From Sipunculus nudus (Eukaryota > Annelida > Sipuncula > Golfingiida > Sipunculidae): a stretch of 64,000 bases of DNA. Made by a program: the position numbers and the translations under genes. Below the pieces are notes generated by a model. That model was not told the DNA's origin. It saw only the letters and a list, made by a program, of their open reading frames with translations, and did not search any database. This document shows positions 35,890 to 46,659 of the stretch, in pieces. Numbering within the stretch: the stretch's first letter is position 1; each line of letters begins with the position of its first letter. Where the stretch lies: NCBI GenBank assembly GCA_026874595.1, contig CM049317.1:16663382-16727381 (forward strand), given 5' to 3'.

Positions 35890-37080
35890 AAATTAAACAT
35901 TTAGAGGCCTTTGGGTCATATCGCTCACCTGAAATTGATCAAGAACCTATTTGTATAACAAGTGACACATTTTGTTTCATTTTTTAAGAATTCAAAGAAG
36001 CGGTCTTCTGTTGATTAGGCACAAATTGTTACCGCTGGACCTAGAATCTTCTAACCTGACATCCAGGTAGGTCCAAAAACAATCTCCTTGTAAAATATAA
36101 TGATGAAAATTGGTGGCGCCACCAGTCTACAGACAATGAAAATGCACTGCCTTATCAATTTGCATGCAAAACATCATGGTGATAAATGCATTTGTTATTC
36201 AGATACTGGAGCTTTTGTAATTTTTTTTATTATTCTGGAGGCGAGGGGGGGGGGGGGCATATGCTCATGAAACAACCATAAATGTATCAAATTTCTTTGG
36301 CAATGCAGTTTATAAAACTTAACTACACGGCAAGCCTTAGGGTGCTGCTCAAGCCATGAATGAATAATCTGGTACCGGTAAAAACTGTACTTTATGACCT
36401 GTAGTGACCAGAGGTAATCTGCTTGCTCGTGAACTTGACAATGCAATATAATATAGCCTCAAAGAAACTTCAGTAACAGGCCCTTTTTTTGGAGGTATCA
36501 AAGTTCTATTGGCATACATAATTTCAAGCCAATATAGTGAACCACTCCTAAAGAAAATGGCATCCATGTATTCTATGAGAGTATACGAGAATATACTCAA
36601 ATATTGATGGAAATGCAAAAATTTAGACCAATAAATTGAGCCACTCTGGTATTGGTATTTGAGTGTTGTTCACCCATTGCAAACGCGTGGATGCATGCCA
36701 CGGTCATAAGATTACAGATGGCGCTACCAGTCCTAAGTATGAGATGGAGGTATCCAAGATCTAAGGGCATGCATATTTTCAGCCCAATCTATTGAACCAA
36801 TCACTAAGACAAACAGATGGCAAACACATTGATAGACGCAGAGTGTAAATTTTTATAGATTGCACCACCAGCCTCGAGTACGACGTGGAGGTGTCTAACA
36901 TCTAAGCTCGTGTATATATTGGCCAAATATTAAACTAATCCTGAGATTTTGGCTTTGATCACTAAGACTCCCTAATTCGCACTGTACAAAAAGGAGTACG
37001 GGTAGCGCCACCAGTCTTTGGTAGGAATCAGCTAGTATGACCCAATAAGTATGTTGTGTTTCAGAGAGATCGGTCCAAGG
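35890..37080. repeat. Dispersed repeat with GGCGCTACCAGTC modules
   Basis: Modules with GGTGGCGCCACCAGTCTAC (36114), GATGGCGCTACCAGTCC (36717), GCACCACCAGCC (36862) and AGCGCCACCAGTCT (37003), spaced about 130-600 bp, each followed by similar text on stepwise positions. Related to 27.4-28.9 kb. A G-run lies at 36245. Confidence 0.6.
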
Positions 37081-37104
37081 GTCTCAGAGAAGTTCTTGGG
37101 AAAA

Positions 37105-37133
37105 GAAGGCGGCGGCGGCGGCGGCGGCAGCGG
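37105..37133. repeat. (CGG)n trinucleotide repeat
   Basis: Eight or so GGC units ending in GGCAGCGG, at the edge of the dispersed repeat. The poly-Arg frame across it is not a gene. Confidence 0.9.
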
Positions 37134-37444
37134 TACCCGCGTGAAAGCATAGTATTATCACTAACCATTTGGAATTTATTGGTTTTTGCTGTGTTGATAC
37201 GGTCTAAGTTGAAGTTCCAAGGGGGAGGAGGGATTGTTGCTGATGATATAACAATGGTTTATTCCTTTTTCTTCTTGTACAACAGTTTTCTGATATTCTT
37301 CTAACTATTGACCTTTTGAGGGTGACTTTACTTGCTGGCAAAGATCCTTTGTAAAATGTCTTCTTTGTCTAAATATAACTGAAGGTAAATGTCAACTCTT
37401 ACTCCAAACTGTAACTACTGTCCCTGTTCTAGGTGACTCACATA

Positions 37445-37491
37445 CATATATATATATATATATATGTTTGTATATATATGTATGTATGTAA

Positions 37492-37551
<60 letters not shown>
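37445..37551. repeat. Compound (TA)n(GA)n microsatellite
   Basis: TA runs with TATG interruptions followed by about 34 bp of GA. Confidence 0.95.
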
Positions 37552-37557
<6 letters not shown>

Positions 37558-38582
37558 GACAAAACAAATAAATGAACATTTTTCACTTTCACGTTAAAAT
37601 ACCCTGATGGTTATTTTTCCTGTCAGTTAGCTAATCTCGATGTGTTTAGTGTCAAAGACTATTCGTTAATGTATTTACCCTTGAGAGACCCTCTTGACAC
37701 TCTCACTTATTAACTCTTACATAAATATTTATTCATTCAACTATGAAAAGATTCCAGACAATAAAACACATTTGCAATGATAAATGTTATTATGCTGAAT
37801 ATGTGGAATATCTGGTTTGCTGTTTTGTATTGAAATACCCATTCGAAATGTCTAAATGAAGTAATAACATATTTGTATACGATACGATAAATACGATACA
37901 TAAATAAACTAAGAACAAAACTTTTAGTAACTTCAATGAACTAAGGAAGGTTTCTAATGGATTTATCCTAGAGATGACATTGTGGTTCCTGTGGTCTAAA
38001 ATCTTTTTTTCGTATTTTAATACTTCAAGATGGAATTCGCATAACTCTGTTTTAGTGGATACAATTATAAGTTTGGAAGTATATGAATTATAAATGAAAA
38101 CTAGATGTGGTCGGACAATGGTCCTCGGAGGGCCCCGAGTTCCTGCTAGTGTTAGACTAGTTTACATATGGGTGAAAAATTAAATTAAATGTGAAAGTAT
38201 GACTGAGAATATAGATCTTTCCAGTCTCAGAAAATCAGACTGTTGTCTATCTATGAAAGGTGGTGTGGAAGTTTTTTATTTATCTTATTCTCAATGCAGG
38301 TGTATGGGTTAGAGATGTTCTTACAATGAAGGTGACATTTGAGTTGTTTAGACCACATTTAAAAGAAAAAGGATGCCAGTCTGATGTTTAAATATGAAAA
38401 AGTCATTTGCATCCATGATAAACTTATCACAAGAAAAAATATTGATAATACTCTTTTAAGTATTAAAGCTTTGATCTTCATTGCAGTCCACTTTCATAAA
38501 TATAAAAATAATATCATATAAACCACTTTATGATTAATCCCACATTAAAAAATAATATCCAATAAAACTGATAAAATATTAA

Positions 38583-38584
<2 letters not shown>

Positions 38585-38656
<72 letters not shown>
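38585..38656. repeat. (TA)n microsatellite
   Basis: A TA run of about 72 bp with one interruption. Confidence 0.95.
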
Positions 38657-38661
<5 letters not shown>

Positions 38662-38798
38662 CATTTTACTTACAAGCTTTCTTATTTACTAGTGTTAAAT
38701 GAAAATTTGTACATAATTTCATGTATTAGGCCTTGTAATTTGCTGGCACTTGAAGCGTCCATCCATGTAGAGCTAAATACATAATGCACTTAATGTTT

Positions 38799-38805
38799 TA
38801 TATAT

Positions 38806-38841
<36 letters not shown>
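38799..38841. repeat. (TA)n microsatellite
   Basis: A TA run of about 43 bp with one interruption. Confidence 0.95.
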
Positions 38842-38844
<3 letters not shown>

Positions 38845-40415
38845 ATATATGTATGTTTACACATTAACAAATGTCAAGTCCATTGATTCATTTAACTGAA
38901 ATGTTTCACTTTGGCACTATTATTAGACTTTAAAAAACAAAATAGCCTTGTTGATTATTTTTACTTCATAAGACACTGACACAACCGAAACAGGTCCAAA
39001 TATACTAGTATGTATGAAGAAGGAACACATGTCAGAATAAACCATGGTAAATATGGTATTTGATAAGTATGTATCACTAAATATTCTTCAACTACATTTA
39101 ACCATTAGCTCAAGTACATAAGTCTATATTTGGGAAAACAAATTAAAGTCCACTTAGTCCAGTGAAGGTTAGAAAAATAGCATAATCTTTCATCACAAAA
39201 TAGGAATAGACAACGATTAAGAGTTTAATCCAGCTGTTTAGTTTTAGTGGGATGGGTTTGATGGGGACTGTCATCCTCACTATCTTGGCCAGTCACCAGC
39301 CCACAGGTTCCTGCTGGACCTTTGCTATGTTCACCAGGTTAAAATGATTTCTTATCCCTAATTCCACAGTTAATTACAGAAGAAAAGTTTACAATACTGC
39401 AAACATTAGTAACGTATGCTAGTTTGGAGAACACAGCATGCAGTGTCAAGTAGACCTTCTCGGCCTGTGGTGGTCAGCTGGGCAGCATAGGGTGTACTCC
39501 AGTATGGATGCTGGGCTGGCTGGCCAGCCTGTGTGACATCACATGCAAAGGGTCTATATTGATTTTACAAAATTAAATAAATACGTAAAGGGATACATGG
39601 ATCTCACATTAAGATAATTTTGACGCTCCAGGTGTAAACATAACACCGAAGGAAGTTATAGTTGCACTATTGTTTTCTGTCTCACATGCGTGGAAATAAT
39701 ATTATTGTGGTTAATAGTGATTGTAATATATGTAGTGTCACATTCTGTAAACTCAACCAACAAACCAAACCGTTCTGTTTTTTGCTTGCCGGAAATCTTC
39801 GGTTAGTTGCGTATGTCTGTTTGTTTGTTGCTTGCAGGAATCAAAGATTCGGAAAGCATGTTGATCAGTCCCGTATATTTGTTTGTTTGTCTGTCTGTAT
39901 TTCCGAGCGCTACATGCCATAATTTTCAAGCAATCGCTCTGAAACTTTTACATTTAGTGTAAAATCGGTTCTCCTCGGAGCCTTTTGATTTTGGCCATGA
40001 TCGGTCATAGGTCAAGGTCAGGTTCACCAAAAAACCTTAAAACGTTCTTTTCTGCATATCTTCGTCAATTATAACCGTAGCTGCTTAATCTGTAGCTCAT
40101 TTAATTTCTCATTCTGTTGCCTTTTCAGATGCTACAAAATTGCCTCATTCTGCTGTTATCGTGATTATGCATTTTGGGGGAAAAGTCATGAAATTTGACA
40201 TTTTTTCTAACTTTGTTAATTTTACCTAGAGAGGTCTGATTTTTGCATTAGGTAGAGCTAAATGATCTTATTATCATACAATTGCAAGTCTCGTAGAATC
40301 TCGCACCATTTCTCGTCAAAGGAGATTTTTCGAGATTTCATTAAATATGACTTTAAGGTCGCCATTTTTTTAACTATGACATTATAAATGATATATTTTG
40401 TGTTATCTATAATTA

Positions 40416-40928
40416 CAGTGGAACTCCCCTAAGCCGGACACTCAAGGGACTGGAGGATTTTGTCCGTATTAGCTGTTTAAGTTTGAAAGCTTATTTTTTC
40501 TAATTAACCTGCCAATTATAATTTAATAATGATTGTGTTTTCAACCTATTCATAGAAATAAACAACAATTTCGATACTGTATATTTAGATATAACATGTC
40601 TATGGTTCACCAAATTAAGCTTGTACCCGGGTTGTCACTTCGACTGAAACAGGTCATACGAGGTCACGACCTAGGAATGCCATCTCCCGGCAAATATCTG
40701 AACAATAATAGAATTCGTGATGTCTGTCCGCTTTAGAGGGTCATAATTATACTGGAATATGCTGGTGGGACGGGATAGTTTGTCCGTTGTCCGGGATAGT
40801 GAGTTGTCCGCTTTACTGAGTTTACGTTAAACATAATTTTGAGGCAAAATTTAAGGGACTGAGATTTAGTGTCCGCATTAGTGAGTTTTCCGTCTTACTG
40901 AGTTATCTGCAAGTAGGAGTTTTAACTG
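40416..40928. mobile_element. pogo/Tigger-like MITE
   Basis: Starts CAGTGGAACTCCCCTAAGCC and ends GGAGTTTTAACTG. The termini pair as CAGT-(G/T)(G/A)AACTCC, the hallmark of pogo/Tigger ends, and subterminal TGTCCG/CGGACA motifs recur inside. TA flanks both sides. The paralogous unit at about 43130 reads TTATAAATATCTCGAAA without the insert, which is an empty site confirming a TA duplication. At 513 bp and without a transposase frame it is non-autonomous. Confidence 0.75.
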
Positions 40929-41580
40929 TATCTCGAAATCACTTTTCATTTTTATGGAAATAGCCACCAGGGGGCGTGGCACATGAAACACTGTAACATA
41001 TCATTTTTCTGCAATATCTCAAAAAATATTAAGCGTGACACAATTTTTATTGTCTTATCTGAAACTAGGATCATTGGCTTATTCCTGCACATATAAAGCC
41101 TTGTGCTACCATGGTTACAAAATTTTGGGGTAAAACTTGGGAATCTGAAAATATAGTTTTTCGCTTCTATCTCTGTTATTATTAATGCTACAAAAGTCTA
41201 ATTTTTACACGAAGTAGCATTCCCTTCTTTCTAAGTAATTCAATTGCAAGTCTCGCCAAGTCTCGCTCGGTTCATTGCCAAACGACAAATTACGAGATTT
41301 CACAGAAATGCTTATAACTTGGTCACCTTGTTCAAGAATCATTAGACCCGTGTTAAGTGATATAAGTGGATATCTCGTTATATCTCGCACCATATGTCGT
41401 CAAACGAGAACAGTGGACCATTAAAACAAATGCCTATAATGCTGTCATGTTTTACACTACCGACATATAGTTTTCAGCATTTGACAGCGTCTGACACTCT
41501 CAGTGTAGCAATTCTTGTCAAATCTCGCCTCGTTTTTTTTTTCCAAATGATGAAGATACATCCAATTGCCGTGAGCACAA

Positions 41581-42368
41581 GTGCCTTCAGGGTTTACCGG
41601 TAAGTGTCGGCAAGGCTATTACAGTCCAAGCTGGCGTGCTCGGTCATCCATGAATCTCACAAAGCAGCATTCAATGGGGGACAAAAAAGCCGCTAAATGT
41701 GAAGTGAACACACGTGTGATTTTCATTGTGTCCCCTTGTGCGGCCACTTGTTTGGCCAGGAACCACCGGCAAATCTTTCAAACCAGGGACGGATTCTCCG
41801 ATTTTGTAGTTGGGTGTATCAGACTATGGGCGGATCCCTGGTTTAGCACTTGGGGGGCAGGGCTTAAATTTTAATTAAACATCAAATATATATAATAAAA
41901 AATAAAATATCTTGAAACTTATTTTTTCCTTTTAGAAAATACCCGCTAGATGGCGCTGCAGCAATCATTATTGCACAAGTGGCTTCAGGGTTGACCGGTA
42001 AGTGCCGGCAAGGCCATTACAGTTGCAAACTGGCGTGCGCGGTTGTCCATGAATCTCACAAAGCAGCATTAAATAAAGCCGCTTAATGTGAAAGGAACAC
42101 ACATGTGATTTATATTGAGTCTTCATGTGCGGCCACTTGTGTTGCCAGGAACCACTGGCAAATCTTTCAAACCAGGGACGGATCCCCGATTTTGTAGTTG
42201 GGTGTGTCAAAATATGGGCGGATCCCTGGTTTAGCAGTTAGGGGCAGGGCTTATATTTTAATTATACATCAAATATATATAATACAAATAAAATATATCG
42301 AAACTTATTTTTTTCCCTTTAGAAAATAGCCGCCAGATGCCGCTGCAGCAATCATTATTGTGCCATAT
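41581..42368 (+). repeat. Tandem duplication of about 390 bp
   Basis: Units 41581-41978 and 41979-42368 share CTTCAGGGTT-ACCGGTAAGT, GGCGTGC-CGGT-(C/G)TCCATGAAT, GCGGCCACTTGT, AAATCTTTCAAACCAGGG and GATGGCGCTGCAGCAATCAT. They are roughly 85-90 percent alike by eye. Confidence 0.85.
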
Positions 42369-45009
42369 CTCCAAAACTAAAGACAGTGTCACAACATCGA
42401 TTGCAGCATGTGAAACTAGATTTAATGCGTTTATCCTCGTGGGACTCTGTCATATTCTTCCATTACCATGGTGACCTAATATCGGTTACATTTCTTGAAA
42501 TCAATATATGGAGATTTATTCCTATAGACTGTGGCTTATTTTGTTTATGCTTTCCATACTCTACGGCATGATTACATAGCCCTAACTTGGAGTTTTCCGT
42601 ATGTCTGGCTGTCTGTTCGTCTGGGATTTTTCATTTGATCAGATCCAAATGTTCCCTGTCTGTCTGCCTTGTAACCCTCGATCCTATTGTTTTTTGGTCA
42701 TGATCCGTCAAAGGTCAAGGTCAGGGTCACCTAAAAAAACTAAAAAAACTGTTTTTTTTCTGCATATCTTCGTCAATAATAAACAAAGCCAATCAAACTG
42801 TAGCTAATTCTATTTGCGACAAGATGGCGACTAGCGCCACTGCAAAATTGTTCCATTCTGCCGTTACTATGGGTGCGCATTTTTGGGGGGAAAATATCAT
42901 GAAATTTGAATATTTTTTTAACTTTGCCAATTTTAAGCTATAGACGTCTGTTTTTTTGGCGTTAGGTAGGATTCAATGAGGTGTTTATCATACAATAGCA
43001 AGTCTCGTAGAATCTCGTACCACCACTTCTCGTCAAACGAGATCTTTCGAGATTTTATTTAATATGACCTAGAGGTTGCAATTTTAGAACAATGGCTTTG
43101 AAAGTGATACATTTTGTGTTATTTATAAATATCTCGAAACAATTTTTTTCCATTTTTCGGAAATATCCATCAGGCAGCGTGATATGTGAAACACTGTAAC
43201 ATATCATATTTCTGCAATATATTAAAAAAATATACAACATGTCACAATTTTTATCATCGTATCTAAAACTAGGATCATTTTCTTATTTTTCTGCACATGT
43301 AGCTTTGTGCTGCGGTTACTATGGGTAAAACTTGCCAGTCTGAATATATGGAGGTTTTGCTTCTATCTCTGTTAAAATTTATACTACAGAGGTCTAGTGT
43401 TTTACACGGGGTAGCATTCCCTTGATTCTAAGTCATTCATTTGGAAGTCTCGTCAAATCTAGCTTGATTTTCCGAAAAATGAGAAAATACGAGATTTCAC
43501 AGAAAGCTTATAACTCAATCACGGTTTATGCTAAAGAGGAGTAGTTTTCAGCATTTGGTAGTATTTCAGAAGCTGAACATGGTAAAACCGCAAATCTCAC
43601 CACATCTCGTATCATTTACCGCCAAACGAGAATATTCGTGATTTCGAACAAATGTCTATATCTCTGTCATTTAATTGCTAGAGATTTTATTTTTTTATTG
43701 TTCAAGAATCACTTGACTAGATTAAAGTGACAAAAGTGAATATCTCGTCAAATCTCGCACCATTTCTTGTCAAACGAGAACATGGGGCCATTCAAAGAAA
43801 CGCCTAGAATTCTGTTGTTTTGATAGCGCAATTGATAGCGCCGAACACTCTCAGTCACATTATGTGATTATATTGTAGGTTTCTTTAAATCTTCCATCGT
43901 TTTTCTTCAAATAGAGAAAGTACATCCCATTGCCTTGACCATAAGTGGCGGCAGAATGTGATAGTAAATGTCGGCAGGGGAATTACATTTGACAGTTTAG
44001 TGTTGGGGCATATGTAGCAAATTCGTCCTGAGTAAATTTTGTTTGTAAAAATGTGACACCCCATGCATTTTTGTTTTTCACCTTTCTATGAAACCTTAAA
44101 AACATGGTGCCAATTTTTTTATTCAGTTTTGACATGTCTATCAGCTTGTATTTAAATAGTATTTAAAATGTTAAATTAATAAACTTTGACCGAAACATAA
44201 ACAAAGTAAGCTGGGACAAGAGGATAGGAAAGGTTCTTTTTGGAATGTATTTACATACTAAACACACAAACTTAGTTCTCTGACTAGCTTGGGATTGTCT
44301 AAAATTATTTGGTGGTTATATTAAATGTACCTATTCACATAACGAGTATATTCGATAAACACATATAGTGTTAAATGCTTAATACACATAGTTTGGTTTA
44401 TTCTCCTTAAAATATGATGGTATCTGCTAATATTTCATTGTAAACCATTTGAGTACTCCTGTACACAAGTGATGTTAGGTTTGCGAGATCAGTGGTACAA
44501 ATGTAAACATAGCGCGCATGCCATCTGGCGGCCAAACCGCGCTTATTTACAAATCAAGATTTTCTCAAGCATCCCAATAGTGAATCTTTTTTTTATCTTC
44601 CATATAATTTCTCCTTGTTTGGGAGTGGTGCACGCGCAAGAAGAAACGACCTCTAGTTATGGTCTTTTTATTGTACACAGACACACGTGGACTGCGTTTA
44701 CTCACACACAAAACCATAACAATGAATGAAACAGGTTAATTGGAAAATGTAAGTCCGTGTACAGGGATGGTTTTGCCAAACTAATGAACAAATGGCATGA
44801 GATAATTCACATACTGTTGCAAATGTTTATGTACCTTGACAGTTTTCTTCAGGGGATAAGTGTTATTTTTTTCTAAAAGCACCGGCAATCTCTAGTCATT
44901 TAAGCTATCCCATAAGGTAGCTCCCACCCGTGTAGTTTCTTAGACACTTAATTTTCCTATACACTGAGGTAAAAATGAATGACAGACACACACACACACA
45001 TATGTGAGA

Positions 45010-45083
45010 GAGTAAGAGTGACGCCTTTTAGATAGTAACATGTTCATTGATATTAGTCTATCTAAAAGGCATCACTCTTACTC
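45010..45083. repeat. 26-bp hairpin
   Basis: The arm 45010-45035 (GAGTAAGAGTGACGCCTTTT and six more bases) is the reverse complement of 45058-45083 with one mismatch, around a 22-nt loop. CACACA precedes and a (TA)n tract follows. It could be a foldback transposon remnant or a hairpin RNA source. Confidence 0.7.
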
Positions 45084-45127
45084 CAAACCTACACTTCCAC
45101 TACAGACTAACACGGCTATATACTTAG

Positions 45128-45129
<2 letters not shown>

Positions 45130-45162
<33 letters not shown>
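45130..45162. repeat. (TA)n microsatellite
   Basis: A TA run of about 33 bp; a (GA)n run lies 70 bp further on at about 45233-45262. Confidence 0.95.
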
Positions 45163-45166
<4 letters not shown>

Positions 45167-45229
45167 ATCTAATGGTTTACTGCAATTAGCAACTGCTAGA
45201 GTGCACAATGGTATGACATCAGAGCTGTA

Positions 45230-45260
<31 letters not shown>

Positions 45261-46659
45261 GGTGAGATGGAGAGAGACAGAAAGAGAGAGAGATGTGATG
45301 CATTCATACACAATTGTATTTTCTTGCAAAATCATTTTAAATAAAATATTGTTTTACAAGACACGTTTTAATATTTAATTTTAACATTTGCTAAATGAAT
45401 GTACAAAAAATGATTTAATTATATCTACTTTTTAACAATTTATTATTTAGATGAGGTCATTAAGCAGTAAGTTGGACCAGTAGTAAGAAACACGAACTAT
45501 AAGCTCAGATTCTTTGAGACTTGGTTCCTTGAAAATTACTTGATTATGTGCCGTTTCAGAAAAGTTCAATGTACTTAAAAGGGAATTTGTATGTGCTGTT
45601 AAAACAACCTTAATGTTGACTTCCTCTATACCGGTCCCCATAATATAACCCAAACAATTTTGTAATTGTTTTATATTTTGGATTATGACCAAAACATAAA
45701 AAATACTCCCTAGAATTCCTTAGGAACCTTTAAATATACTTTGGATGAACTAACCGTAAGAGGCGGGTTTCTATACCTTCACTATCAGCGAGCGGATAGT
45801 GATGTTGGTGATGTAATAATCGAACAACAGGATGACGCAATAACAAAATCATATCAAATGGAAGAATAACAGGGTCATTTTCATATGTTATTTATAAATG
45901 AAGCAAATATTTAGTCACTGGTTAAAACAAAGGAAAGTGGAGCCGTACTGTATACGATACAGGTTGCCTGAAATCAGCAAGTGGTCCGCCATATGTACAT
46001 TGCACAAACTACCCAAGGATACCTTGTTGTCTCTATATGAATTTTTTTAATGAATTCATCAATGAGATTTTGTAGAACAATATACTGTGGACAGACAACA
46101 GCTGATTAATTTTCATGATTAGTCTGATGGATCTTGATGCGGATCCATGTACTGGCGGAGGTTTGGGTTCTACGGGTGCTCTCTAATATTGTAATAAATG
46201 TCTTAACGCAGTCTTTGAGTGTCTAGTCTAAGTTGTTGTGATGTAATATATCTTACTAACCATTTTGAGGTGTTTTGTTGCTAAATATCTCTCTGTATGA
46301 AATATTTATATATAATTGTCCTCAATTTTTGCTCTAAAATCAAATTTGACCTGAAAAAAATGACAAAACCACTAGAGAAAAATTGGCCCCATGTTTTTTT
46401 GTAAAGTTTAAGGTCTAAGGTTCACATAAATGTAGGGTGTCCACTTTTTACAGAGAAAAATTACTCGGTTACATATGCCCCCACACTAGTTGGAGCAATG
46501 TTCTATGTGTGTACGATCGTCCGTGAAAGGGAGATAGGCGGGGAACTGTCGGTTTTCGGTAGCGGCCTGTAGTTAAGCTTATGGGACTTTTCGATTTTTC
46601 GCAGGCAGTTTCTCATTAGTGCCGGGGGGGGGGGGGGGGTTGCTGGAAGCTTTGGCAGC

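Larger units (their letters stand above)
37552..39880. other. AT-rich intergenic, no gene
   Basis: Contains two long (TA)n tracts and a GC-moderate patch at 39240-39550 with no consistent exon structure. Confidence 0.4.
39880..43990 (+). repeat. Duplicated repeat block, two diverged units
   Basis: Unit 1 (about 39900-41580) and unit 2 (about 42590-43990) share in order: TGTCTGTCTGTATTTCCG-type start, GGTCAAGGTCAGG-TCACC, TTCTGCATATCTTCGTCAAT, TCATGAAATTTGA, GCAAGTCTCGTAGAATCTCG, TCTCGTCAAA-GAGAT, AAACACTGTAACATATCAT and ACTAGGATCATT. They have diverged by many substitutions. Between them lies a 390-bp tandem pair. No coding capacity is apparent; this is a repeat family of unknown class. Confidence 0.75.
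44000..46650. other. Intergenic before the satellite
   Basis: No firm gene. Plus frame 44469-44729 (86 codons) and minus frame 45447-45692 (81 codons) are open but lack splice support or motifs. It holds a hairpin and microsatellites (listed separately) and a G-run at 46624-46640. Confidence 0.4.

Noticed and set aside
44469-44729. 86-codon frame with a signal-like hydrophobic run ending VVHAQEE
   Set aside because: No ATG near the hydrophobic run, no supporting splice sites, and the upstream part is not protein-like.
45447-45692. 81-codon minus-strand frame
   Set aside because: Fairly protein-like composition but no motif, splice partner or promoter; a frame of this size is expected by chance in AT-rich DNA of this length.
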